From the NCBI GenBank assembly GCA_016185105.1, contig JACPOE010000005.1, forward strand, positions 1 through 34,476: 34,476 nucleotides of DNA. Reading direction: 5' to 3'. This stretch comes from Bdellovibrio sp. GTDB taxonomy: Bacteria > Bdellovibrionota > UBA1018. The notes under the pieces were generated by a model, which worked only from the letters and a program-made list of their open reading frames with translations, did not search any database and was not told the DNA's origin. Position numbers and translations under genes: made by a program. Shown here piece after piece: positions 1 through 7,349 of the stretch (the stretch's first letter is position 1; every line of letters begins with the position of its first letter).

Positions 1-1
1 T

Positions 2-559
2 ATGAAGCTATTAAATACTAAGAGCTTAGAAAAGAATATCTCTGAATCTACTGGTGTTGTTGTCATGCGGTTTATCTCAGATGAACAGTATTCGTATCTA
101 ATGGGTCAAGACGCATTGGAACAAAATTATGAAGAAGTAGTTGATTACTATGCTCATAGCCCTGATTATCCGAAAGTAAGCCAGGACTCGATGACAGAGT
201 ATGCAAAGCGCTTGAATAATAAATTAGCTGAACTCTGGCCAATAGCTTTTTCTAAGCCTTTTCCTGGTTTGATGATTTGCACTCCCTATGGTGGGCAACA
301 ATATTTTGAAGACTTTATCTACGCCAGTTCTCCGGAACTCGTATGGACTAGGGCCGTGAACAATGAATTTAACAGGAAGCATGTGGCCGAGTTTGTTGCC
401 AGAGGGAAGAAGATTCACGTTTCTAGCGGCAGCGAGGGTCAATATGAAGATGATGATGGCAAGTGGATACGCCCATGCTGGCCTTCCCCCACTCTCCGAA
501 ATCAAGTTAAAATCAATCGTGATGAATTAAGTGGCCGAGAAGCCAGCGATTCTGAATAG
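2..559 (+). CDS. Hypothetical protein, unknown family (possibly 5'-truncated)
   Basis: I do not recognise this 185-residue protein. It is soluble in appearance: no signal peptide, no membrane segment, mixed charge, and an acidic tail rich in Asp/Glu/Ser. The first ATG lies at base 2, so no ribosome binding site can be judged and the true start could be outside the window. The DNA is clearly more AT-rich than the genes that follow, with many AAT, TAT and TTA codons, which hints at a different origin. It converges with glnS and is separated from it by a hairpin and a truncated tRNA-Gln, consistent with an accessory insertion (inference). It could be part of a larger mobile or defence locus to the left, but nothing in the protein shows this. 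Confidence 0.6.
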   Translation: MKLLNTKSLEKNISESTGVVVMRFISDEQYSYLMGQDALEQNYEEVVDYYAHSPDYPKVSQDSMTEYAKRLNNKLAELWPIAFSKPFPGLMICTPYGGQQYFEDFIYASSPELVWTRAVNNEFNRKHVAEFVARGKKIHVSSGSEGQYEDDDGKWIRPCWPSPTLRNQVKINRDELSGREASDSE

Positions 560-584
560 TGATAGCCAAGATCTTAGAAATGTG

Positions 585-610
585 GGTGCCCTGCTCGAGT
601 GCGGGGCACC
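585..610 (+). terminator. Strong hairpin downstream of the first gene (weak terminator candidate)
   Basis: GGTGCCC (585-591) pairs perfectly with GGGCACC (604-610) around a 12-base loop containing CTCGAG. It stands about 25 bases after the stop of the plus-strand gene and in the convergent gap before glnS. There is no run of T on either side, so it is not a textbook intrinsic terminator. It may be an RNA 3'-end stabiliser or a terminator with a poor U-tract. Confidence 0.4.
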
Positions 611-666
611 TAAATAGAATCTAGGACTAAGCTATACAAAAGCAAACAATAACGGAATTGAATTGC

Positions 667-705
667 GAGCCAGAGTCTGGAGTCCTACCGTTGGACGATT
701 CCGCA
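667..705 (-). pseudogene. 5' fragment of tRNA-Gln(CUG)
   Basis: Read on the minus strand, bases 705 to 667 match the first 39 positions of a bacterial tRNA-Gln. There is an acceptor strand TGCGGAA beginning with the T1 typical of tRNA-Gln, then TC, a D-arm GTCC-AACGGTA-GGAC, T26, an anticodon stem CCAGA and a loop CTCTGGC with anticodon CTG. The 3' strand of the anticodon stem should read TCTGG, but homology stops after TC. No variable loop, T-arm (GTTCGA) or acceptor complement (TTCCGCA) follows. It sits about 5 bases after the glnS stop, on the same strand. The 3' half was probably removed by insertion or recombination. Confidence 0.6.
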
Positions 706-709
706 TCAA

Positions 710-2383
710 CTAGACGCTCTTCTCTTTAGCCCAAGAATCGCGCAATGTTACGGTCCTATTGAAAACAGGATGACCCGGTTTGGTCTCTTTATAGTCCGCA
801 CAGAAGTATCCCTGGCGCTCAAACTGATAATGAGCCCCTGGAGCCGCCTCTGTTAAGGATTTTTCAATCCTAGCGTCCGGCAAAATGACCAAAGACTGAG
901 GGTTAACCTGGGTCAAGAAGTCTGTCCCTCCAGCGCCTGGATTGGGATCGTTGAAAAATCGATCATAAAGTCGAATCTGAGCCTTCACCGAGTGTGCTTC
1001 AGAAACCCAGTGCAGGGTTCCCTTCACCTTTCTTCCGTCCGGTGAGGAACCCCCTTTTGTGGCTGGGTCATAGGTCGCCAGAATCTCTACGACTCGCCCG
1101 TCTGCGTCTTTTTTCACTCCAGTGCATTTAATGTAATACGCGGAACGCAACCGGACTTCCCTACCCAACCCTAGCCTGAAAAACTTGTTGGGAGGATTCT
1201 CCATGAAGTCTTCTTCCTCAATTAAGATGACTTTGGAAAACTGCACCTTCCGGGTCCCCATTTCTGGGTTTTGAGGATGATTGGGAACTTCAACTTCCTC
1301 GACCTGGCCTTCTGGATAATTTTCTAGAACCACCCGAATGGGGCGTAGGACGGCCATTCCGCGTGGGGCTTTTTTGTCTAAGTTCTCCCTCACACAGGTC
1401 TCTAGCATCCCTATCTCAATACAGCTGTCCTTTTTTGTAACTCCGACCCGCTCACAGAAATCGCGAATCGCCTCTGCGGGATACCCTCGTCTTCTCATGC
1501 CCTGAATCGTGGGCATCCTTGGATCATCCCAACCAGAAACATGCTTCTCCTGAACCAGCTGGAGAAGCTTTCGCTTGCTCATTACTGTGTAATCCAGATT
1601 CAAACGAGAAAACTCAATCTGCTGAGGGTGACAAGGAGTCTTCAAAACTTCCAAGATCCAATCATACAAGGGCCTGTGGTCCTCGAACTCCAGGGTACAA
1701 ATAGAATGGGTAATCCCTTCAATCATGTCCGAAAGAGCGTGTGCATAGTCGTACATGGGATAGATACACCAGGTATCACCGGTTTTGTGGTGATGAGCAC
1801 GGCGAATCCGGTACAATGCAGGATCCCTCAAGTTCAGATTTGCTGAGGCCATATCAATCTTGGCTCTCAAAATGTACTTTCCATCGGGAAACTCGCCTGC
1901 TCTCATTCTTCTGAAAAGATCTAAGTTCTCTTCAACTGAACGATTCCGGTCCGGGCTGTTTTTACCAGGTTCAGTCAGGGTCCCACGGTACTCCCTCAAC
2001 TGATCGGCATTTAGGCCACAAACATAGGCTTTTTCCAATTTGATCAATTGCTCCGCGAATTGGTAAATTTTCTCGAAGTAATCGGAGGCAAAATAGAGAT
2101 TCGCCCATTTAAATCCAAGCCATTGGATATCTTCTTGGATAGATTCAACGTACTCGACGTCTTCTTTTACAGGATTGGTGTCATCAAATCTCAAATTGCA
2201 AGTTCCACTATAGTCCTTAGCAATTCCAAAATTTAGACAAATGGATTTGGCATGACCAATATGAAGGTAGCCGTTGGGCTCAGGCGGAAAACGGGTGGCT
2301 ACTTTATTTCCATTTTTTCCCGTTTTTAAATCTTCGTCTATAATTTGGCGGATAAAATTCTTAGGCGCTGCGGTTTCACTCAT
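710..2383 (-). CDS. glnS: Glutaminyl-tRNA synthetase (GlnRS)
   Basis: This class I aminoacyl-tRNA synthetase charges tRNA-Gln directly with glutamine in the cytoplasm. The 557 residues are close to the E. coli length of about 554. The ATP-binding HIGH motif is in [15 protein letters not shown] near residue 35, and the KMSKS motif appears as VMSKRKL near residue 257. The C-terminal half carries the beta-barrel anticodon-binding region ([23 protein letters not shown]). I chose ATG 2383 because AAAGAGG lies just upstream. An upstream in-frame start at 2410 would overlap gltX and lacks such a site. It follows gltX by 13 bases, so the two are probably one transcript, and it is followed by a tRNA-Gln fragment. 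GlnRS implies no need for the Glu-tRNA-Gln amidotransferase route, although GatCAB could still serve Asn. Confidence 0.97.
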   Translation of the reverse strand: MSETAAPKNFIRQIIDEDLKTGKNGNKVATRFPPEPNGYLHIGHAKSICLNFGIAKDYSGTCNLRFDDTNPVKEDVEYVESIQEDIQWLGFKWANLYFASDYFEKIYQFAEQLIKLEKAYVCGLNADQLREYRGTLTEPGKNSPDRNRSVEENLDLFRRMRAGEFPDGKYILRAKIDMASANLNLRDPALYRIRRAHHHKTGDTWCIYPMYDYAHALSDMIEGITHSICTLEFEDHRPLYDWILEVLKTPCHPQQIEFSRLNLDYTVMSKRKLLQLVQEKHVSGWDDPRMPTIQGMRRRGYPAEAIRDFCERVGVTKKDSCIEIGMLETCVRENLDKKAPRGMAVLRPIRVVLENYPEGQVEEVEVPNHPQNPEMGTRKVQFSKVILIEEEDFMENPPNKFFRLGLGREVRLRSAYYIKCTGVKKDADGRVVEILATYDPATKGGSSPDGRKVKGTLHWVSEAHSVKAQIRLYDRFFNDPNPGAGGTDFLTQVNPQSLVILPDARIEKSLTEAAPGAHYQFERQGYFCADYKETKPGHPVFNRTVTLRDSWAKEKSV

Positions 2384-2396
2384 AACTGCCTCTTTT

Positions 2397-3899
2397 TCAA
2401 AAATTCTCAATTCTCTTCAACCGACTCTCGCTCAGCTCCCACGGCAATACGGTGAGGACATCAAAAAGTCCAGCGCTCACGAGCTTACCTGTAAGCGCAG
2501 CCCGCATGGGTTGAGCAAGTTCTCCTAATTTAATTCCGTGTTGCTCGCCGACCTGCCTCATCAGAGCATCTACATCCTGATGGGACATCCCTAGATCACC
2601 TAAAGACGGCGAGCTCCCCCACACCGCGTCCTTACCCTTCCTCGGAGTTTGGGGCGCAGCCTCGACCTTTTTCGAGACTAACTCTATGAAATGGCGAACT
2701 GCCGCTTGAACGACGGACTTCATACCTGGGTCCTTGCCCCACTTGATCGTCGCTACGTCGACTTCAAGCTGCCCGGGCTTACACAGCGGGACGAGTTGTT
2801 CGGCCAGTTCTTTTACGAGTTTCACTTTTGGCTGAATCAACCGGACCAACTCTACGCCTATGGCTGTATCAATTCGAGCAGAAGTCTCAGGATCGAAAAA
2901 TTCGGCGAAGTCCTCGATCACAATACCCAGAAGGCGCTCGGCTGTAGTATTTCGAATATGAGTTCCATTTAACCAAAGAAGCTTTTCAGTATTGAAAACG
3001 GCTGAGCTTTTTTGAACATGGTCGAATGAAAAGTGTTGAACCATTTCATCCACTGAAAAAACCTCCTGGTCACCATGGCTCCAACCTAAGCGAGCAAGGA
3101 AGTTTAACAACGCTTCAGGGAGATAACCTTCGGCTCGATATGCGTTTGCAGAGACGGCCCCATGGCGCTTGGAAAGCTTCTTTTTGTCCGCACCCAAAAT
3201 CATGGGTAAGTGAGCAAACTTGGGTACGGGATAGTTAAAAAATCGATACAGGTGAAGCTGTTTTGGCGTGTTGTTAATATGGTCATCGCCCCGAAGAATA
3301 TGAGTCATGCGGCTGGCTACATCGTCCACCACCACAGACAAGTTATAAGTGGGCGCGCCATTGGAACGGATCAAAACGAAATCATCCAAATCCGCATTCT
3401 CGAAACGAATAGTCCCGCGAATCAGGTCCTCAAATTCAACAAAACCTTCCAGTGGGGTTTTTGTACGAATAACGTAAGTGGAAGCACCCGGGGGCGGTGT
3501 CTTGCGCTCACGGCAGGTTCGGTCATATTGGGGTTTTTGACCTGCAGCCATCGCCCGCTCACGCATAGCTTCAACGTCAGCTTCAGAACAATAGCAACGG
3601 TAGGCATGCCCCTGCTCCACTAATTCGTCGGCTCGTTTTTTATAGAGGTCTAACCTCTTACTCTGGAAAAGAGGCTCCTCGTCCCATTGCAGCCCAAGCC
3701 ATTTCAGAGATTTTAAAAAATCCTCGGTGTAACGAGTCTCAGACCTTTCCAAATCTGTGTCTTCAATTCTTAAAAGAAACTCGCCGCCATTTTTTCGGGC
3801 ATAGAGCCAATTATAGAGAGCTGCCCTAACCCCTCCAATGTGAAGAAAGCCAGTAGGAGATGGAGCAAACCGAACACGAACAGAATTTGGATTCGACAT
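2397..3899 (-). CDS. gltX: Glutamyl-tRNA synthetase (GluRS)
   Basis: This cytoplasmic class I synthetase ligates glutamate to tRNA-Glu. The 500-residue length is normal for bacterial GluRS. The N-terminal Rossmann fold begins [16 protein letters not shown] with the HIGH motif near residue 20. RIEDTD follows, a Cys-containing zinc-finger-like segment ([17 protein letters not shown]) lies near residue 100, and the KMSKS equivalent KKLSKRHG is near residue 245. The helical C-terminal anticodon-binding region is longer than usual, with a Pro/Lys-rich linker ([16 protein letters not shown]) around residue 425. Translation starts at ATG 3899; the Shine-Dalgarno match is weak. It lies 55 bases behind a cytochrome c gene and 13 bases ahead of glnS. 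The adjacent GlnRS suggests a discriminating enzyme (inference). Confidence 0.97.
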   Translation of the reverse strand: MSNPNSVRVRFAPSPTGFLHIGGVRAALYNWLYARKNGGEFLLRIEDTDLERSETRYTEDFLKSLKWLGLQWDEEPLFQSKRLDLYKKRADELVEQGHAYRCYCSEADVEAMRERAMAAGQKPQYDRTCRERKTPPPGASTYVIRTKTPLEGFVEFEDLIRGTIRFENADLDDFVLIRSNGAPTYNLSVVVDDVASRMTHILRGDDHINNTPKQLHLYRFFNYPVPKFAHLPMILGADKKKLSKRHGAVSANAYRAEGYLPEALLNFLARLGWSHGDQEVFSVDEMVQHFSFDHVQKSSAVFNTEKLLWLNGTHIRNTTAERLLGIVIEDFAEFFDPETSARIDTAIGVELVRLIQPKVKLVKELAEQLVPLCKPGQLEVDVATIKWGKDPGMKSVVQAAVRHFIELVSKKVEAAPQTPRKGKDAVWGSSPSLGDLGMSHQDVDALMRQVGEQHGIKLGELAQPMRAALTGKLVSAGLFDVLTVLPWELSESRLKRIENF

Positions 3900-3954
3900 A
3901 GGATTTCAACCTATAACCTAAGTTGGAACCCAGCACAAAACGGTTTGCCAAAAA

Positions 3955-4806
3955 TTACTTCACCGCAGTCGACCGGCCTGAAAAAAACCCGCCTGCAGAG
4001 ACCGGGTTCTCAGTCACGTAGGCGTTGAGGTACCGAACGATGGACTTCCAGTCTTTTTCGGTAAGACGTTCGGCCATCCCAGCCCCAGACGAATTTCCGG
4101 TGTGCGGTTTTTTAGGGGTAGTCTCTACTTGGTTTGCTCGCAAAACAGGAGGCCGCCCCCCCGAATGGCAGTGGGTACAATTTTGAACGAAAAGCTTTTC
4201 ACCCCTCATGGCAGATGGATCCGTTCGTCGCTTTAGGAAAAACGGGCTGTAACGATCCCGATAGCTGGTCAGTTCAATTTGCTCGATCGAAGGAACGAAA
4301 TAGGTCTCTAAAGGTAGGTCTTCGTTTCGGATCTTGGGTTTTGTAGTCCAGGGCACGACTGAAAAAAGACCCCGCTTATTACCAACCTCGGAGTGATGAT
4401 CCGAGCGATAGGCTAATAAGAGAGGATATTTAGTAATTAGGGCTCGGGGGATGGTAGCGCGATCTCCATTGGCACCTTTGACCACCACCAGGTCGATTTG
4501 AGCCCGATTCTCGACAGAAAGCCCGTCCAGCACCTTGTCTAAGAAGGTCGAAAACAGAACACCTTCCCATTTAATCATTTTTCCCGACCGGGGATCCTTC
4601 TCTCGACTGCTGGCTCTCTTCAGCTTTTCAATTTCACTTAGGTCCCAAGTCTTCGACTCCTGGACATGACCGGTACTCTTCCAAAAAGTGGCAATACTCG
4701 ATCCGTTTGAAGCGTAAGCTGAGTTCCCCGAAAGAAGAAAAACAGCAAAGCCCCCTATTAAAGCCCATGAAATTTTTAGTAATTTTGTCGTGATCAACGT
4801 GTTCAA
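3955..4806 (-). CDS. Exported monoheme cytochrome c protein with an N-terminal sulfite-oxidase-like domain
   Basis: This is a periplasmic electron-transfer protein of about 283 residues. The signal peptide runs LLKISWALIGGFAVFLLSG to NSAYA. The C-terminal third holds the heme c site CTHCH (in FVQNCTHCHSGG), with a later Met in GAGMAERLTEKDW as likely sixth ligand. The middle region (WEGVLFSTFLDKVLDGL, ANGDRATIPRALI, KRGLFSVVPW) resembles the oxidoreductase molybdopterin-binding (SUOX) fold. I see no obvious Mo-ligating Cys, so this is a moderate inference. TTG 4806 is chosen because GAGG precedes it by a normal spacing and it gives a proper signal peptide. The longer reading from TTG 4854 has no ribosome binding site. 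It lies upstream of gltX on the same strand, and a functional link with it is not apparent. Confidence 0.75.
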   Translation of the reverse strand: MNTLITTKLLKISWALIGGFAVFLLSGNSAYASNGSSIATFWKSTGHVQESKTWDLSEIEKLKRASSREKDPRSGKMIKWEGVLFSTFLDKVLDGLSVENRAQIDLVVVKGANGDRATIPRALITKYPLLLAYRSDHHSEVGNKRGLFSVVPWTTKPKIRNEDLPLETYFVPSIEQIELTSYRDRYSPFFLKRRTDPSAMRGEKLFVQNCTHCHSGGRPPVLRANQVETTPKKPHTGNSSGAGMAERLTEKDWKSIVRYLNAYVTENPVSAGGFFSGRSTAVK

Positions 4807-4903
4807 GGCATCCTCAATTGTTGCAAAAAAATGATTTTTTATTAAATCACTCAACTAATGGAATCTAAAAAAACCCGCTCCTTGAGAGGCTTTCTCTGAG
4901 CCC

Positions 4904-4929
4904 AAAGCCGCTTTCGGCCCGGCTTTTTT
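4904..4929 (+). terminator. Intrinsic terminator, plus strand, no evident cognate gene
   Basis: AAAGCCG (4904-4910) pairs with CGGCTTT (4920-4926) around a 9-base loop, followed by a T-run to 4929. Directly upstream on the plus strand there is only the antisense of the cytochrome gene. The structure may stop antisense transcription or end an unannotated short RNA. On the minus strand it lacks a T-run. Confidence 0.6.
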
Positions 4930-5094
4930 GGATATTCCATACTGTAGCACCAGCTATTATACCCGACCCACGGAAAAGTATATTGGCTTCAAGGGGTATT
5001 TATGCTAGTAAATTCTCTGTTTTTAAATAATTGGCCAATCCTTAGAGTCCCCTTGCGGTTCTTCAAGGGCTGCCAAAGGCGAAACCAGAATAAG
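4930..5094 (+). ncRNA. Non-coding leader or small RNA region upstream of rimP
   Basis: This stretch lies between two plus-strand intrinsic terminators and holds no credible reading frame. It includes a perfect hairpin CCCTTG (5050-5055) / CAAGGG (5064-5069) with an 8-base loop, and a palindrome ATTGGCCAAT at 5030-5039. No strong promoter stands out. TTGGCT at 4983 with TAGTAA 17 bases on is weak. Since almost no room for a promoter exists after the second terminator, the rimP operon transcript probably begins here and is a leader RNA (inference). A free-standing small RNA is the alternative. Confidence 0.4.
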
Positions 5095-5120
5095 GTGGGC
5101 CACAAGCCCACTTTTTTTTT
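5095..5120 (+). terminator. Intrinsic terminator / attenuator in the rimP-nusA-infB leader
   Basis: GTGGGC (5095-5100), loop CACAA, GCCCAC (5106-5111), then nine T (5112-5120): a textbook Rho-independent terminator. It ends 51 bases before the rimP ATG, with no convincing promoter in between, so it probably controls read-through into the operon. In E. coli the homologous operon is autoregulated by NusA through leader termination. GGGCT (5067-5071) could pair with AGCCC (5105-5109) as a short alternative fold. Confidence 0.85.
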
Positions 5121-5121
5121 A

Positions 5122-5158
5122 CCTGAGCCTTAACGACTTCCCTTGTTAAAGCTTCAGG
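5122..5158 (+). promoter_or_regulatory. Hairpin overlapping the rimP ribosome binding region
   Basis: CCTGAGCCTTAAC (5122-5134) pairs with GTTAAAGCTTCAGG (5145-5158) with one bulge and one mismatch, around a 10-base loop. The 3' arm contains the only Shine-Dalgarno-like bases (CAGG) before the rimP start. It could therefore lower translation or form part of an anti-termination structure (inference). Confidence 0.45.
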
Positions 5159-5171
5159 TTTGAAACGACTA

Positions 5172-5882
5172 ATGATGAAGCTTTTAGACTCAGATCCGGA
5201 AAATCAAAAAACGGCCCAACAGGCTGTTGATCAACCTGTTCCGAGACATGATGATGAATTAATTCACGCTCTATCCCGGTTCGTTGAACCGATTGGGTAC
5301 CGAATTATTCACGTTGAGGTTCAGAATTCTCGTCAAAAGTCTCTTAAGATCTTTATCGACCACCAGGAGAGCCTCCCCGGTCGGGCTATTGGGATTGAAG
5401 ACTGCGCCAAGGTTTCTAGAGCGCTCGATGAGCCCCTGGACACCGACCCTGAATTGCAGCGTCTGTTTCACGGCAGTTTCGAGCTAGAGGTTTCTTCTCC
5501 GGGCATGGATCGTCCGCTCAGGACAGCTAGAGACTTTATCGAGTTTTCAGGCCACAGAGTCCGAATTCACACTTTTAGACCTTTAACGGCCGGAGAATGT
5601 GGAAACTTGGCCTACCATCAGAAGAATCCCAAACAAAAACATTTCCTGGGAAAACTTTTGGGTTTTCATCAAAATAATGTTGAAATCACCCTCACCCAAG
5701 AAGAGAAAAAAGAAAAAAAGAAGGTTCACAGCAAGAAAAAGTCAAAAAGCGAAGTAAATGGAGCTACGTCGCAGGAAGAATCCAAGAGTGAGGAAGGGAG
5801 AATCACTATTCCCCTTCAGCTCATATCAAAAGCAAACCTCGAACCAGAATTTTCCTTCGAGGAGAGCGAGGAAAGAGAGTAG
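5172..5882 (+). CDS. rimP: Ribosome maturation factor RimP
   Basis: RimP assists 30S subunit maturation. The conserved core is clear: IEDCAKVSRALDEPLD and LEVSSPGMDRPLR, the latter being the RimP hallmark. The C-terminal SH3-like domain is split by two insertions. One has a KNPKQKHF stretch. The second is a very Lys/Glu/Ser-rich segment at 5703-5799, after which the usual end (ITIPLQLISKANLEPEF) resumes with an extra Glu-rich tail. At about 236 residues it is much longer than the E. coli protein (about 150). The start is uncertain: TTG 5160 sits on the CAGG site, while ATG 5172 or 5175 fits better though the spacing is long. It heads the operon and its stop is 6 bases before nusA. Confidence 0.93.
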   Translation: MMKLLDSDPENQKTAQQAVDQPVPRHDDELIHALSRFVEPIGYRIIHVEVQNSRQKSLKIFIDHQESLPGRAIGIEDCAKVSRALDEPLDTDPELQRLFHGSFELEVSSPGMDRPLRTARDFIEFSGHRVRIHTFRPLTAGECGNLAYHQKNPKQKHFLGKLLGFHQNNVEITLTQEEKKEKKKVHSKKKSKSEVNGATSQEESKSEEGRITIPLQLISKANLEPEFSFEESEERE

Positions 5883-5888
5883 GAAGTC

Positions 5889-7310
5889 ATGTCTGAACTC
5901 AGCAGAGTTATTGATTCGGTCGGCAAAGATCGTGGAATTAAAAGAGAAGTAATTATTAGCGCGCTGGAACAAGCCGTTCTAATGGCTGCTCAGAAGAAGC
6001 TGGGGCCTGGAGCTGTCCTGGAAGCCCACTACAATAATGACACCGGTGAAATTGACTTGTTTCAGTTTAAGAAGGTCGTGGAAAGCGAACCTGAAATGCT
6101 GGACGAAGCTGAGGAGATTGAACTTCAGGAAGCTCGTAAGTTAGACCCGGAAGCAGCAATCGGCGACGAACTTGGAGTCAAGATTGAAGGTACCGGTTTC
6201 GGTCGAATCGATGCTCAAACTGCCAAGCAAGTCATTTTTCAGAAGGTACGTGATGCTGAGCGCGAGATCATTTACAACGAGTACATCCACAGAAAAGGTG
6301 AAGTCATCACCGGGATTGCTCGACGTATTGAGCGGGGTAACCTAGTCATTGACCTGGGCAAAACAGATGCTCTTCTTCCTCGTTCTGAGATTATCCCAGG
6401 CGAACAGTTTAAGCCCGGCGACAGAGTTCAAGCTTACCTCTCTGAGGTTGCTTTAACCCCTCGCGGCCCTCAGCTTTATTTGACCCGAACCTCTCCGAAA
6501 TATCTGGTTAAGCTCTTCGAAGTTGAAGTCCCAGAGATTCGTGAAGGGATTGTGGAAATCAAGCTTTGCTCCCGTGAACCTGGTGCTCGCTCCAAGATTG
6601 CAGTCACTTCTAAGGACCGCGATGTCGACCCAGTGGGTGCTTGCGTAGGGATGAAGGGGATTCGCGTTCAAAACGTGATTCAGGAACTTAAAGGTGAAAA
6701 GATCGACATTATCCCTTGGTCAGACAACCCAGTGATTTTTGTCAGGTCCGCACTTGCTCCTGCTGAGATTTCTTCAGTTCGAATGGACGAAAGAAATCGA
6801 ACTATGGAGATTATGGTTGAAGACGACCAACTTTCTCTGGCCATTGGACGTAAAGGACAGAATGTTAGACTGGCTGCTCAGTTGACTGGCTGGCGTCTGG
6901 ATATTATCTCCAAGTCCAAGCTTCAAAAGAGAACAGCAGAAGCTATTTTCAATCTGCAACACATTGATGGCGTCAATGAGACTATTGCCCAAGGAATTTA
7001 CCAGGCAGGCTTCATGAACGTCAGACAGGTTGCAGAAGCCACATTGGAAGCTTTGCAAAAGATTCCTGGCTACGACACCGTCGAAACTGCGACTACCCTG
7101 AAAGAACGTGCTGCTGCCGTAATTGAAAAGGCAGGAGACATGTTGACTGTGGGAGCAGGCACAGAAGACTCGAAGGGAACATTTACAGCTGCGCCGGTCG
7201 CATCGAAAGATGCTAAGACTCTTGCTGAAGAACGCCTCAAGGAAATGATGCGCCAGGCTGGAACACCGACCCCAGAAAATACCAGCGACAAAAAAGGAAA
7301 GTCGGAATAA
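5889..7310 (+). CDS. nusA: Transcription termination/antitermination factor NusA
   Basis: NusA binds RNA polymerase and nascent RNA to control pausing, termination and antitermination. The 473-residue order is standard. The N-terminal polymerase-binding domain (MSELSRVIDSVGKDRGIKREVII) is followed by an S1 domain near residues 135-205 (GEVITGIARRIERGNLVIDLG). KH1 includes VGACVGMKGIRVQNVI and KH2 includes LAIGRKGQNVRLAAQLTGW. A helix-hairpin-helix-like tail (IDGVNETIAQGIYQAGF) ends the protein. It has one rather than two full C-terminal acidic repeats. AGGAAG precedes ATG 5889. It sits 6 bases behind rimP and just ahead of infB, the near-universal operon order, and may regulate its own leader terminator. 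Confidence 0.97.
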   Translation: MSELSRVIDSVGKDRGIKREVIISALEQAVLMAAQKKLGPGAVLEAHYNNDTGEIDLFQFKKVVESEPEMLDEAEEIELQEARKLDPEAAIGDELGVKIEGTGFGRIDAQTAKQVIFQKVRDAEREIIYNEYIHRKGEVITGIARRIERGNLVIDLGKTDALLPRSEIIPGEQFKPGDRVQAYLSEVALTPRGPQLYLTRTSPKYLVKLFEVEVPEIREGIVEIKLCSREPGARSKIAVTSKDRDVDPVGACVGMKGIRVQNVIQELKGEKIDIIPWSDNPVIFVRSALAPAEISSVRMDERNRTMEIMVEDDQLSLAIGRKGQNVRLAAQLTGWRLDIISKSKLQKRTAEAIFNLQHIDGVNETIAQGIYQAGFMNVRQVAEATLEALQKIPGYDTVETATTLKERAAAVIEKAGDMLTVGAGTEDSKGTFTAAPVASKDAKTLAEERLKEMMRQAGTPTPENTSDKKGKSE

Positions 7311-7349
7311 AGAATGCAGAATTTTGGATGGATTGAGGGAGACAAGCGC

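Noticed and set aside
653..705. A complete tRNA-Gln gene
   Set aside because: No T-arm, variable loop or closing acceptor strand follows the anticodon loop. AATTCAATTCCG only superficially resembles a T-loop.
4904..4929. Minus-strand terminator or attenuator for the cytochrome gene
   Set aside because: On that strand the stem is followed by GGGCTC rather than T. A nearby GGGTTTTTTT on the minus strand (about 4867-4877) has only a poor, bulged stem.
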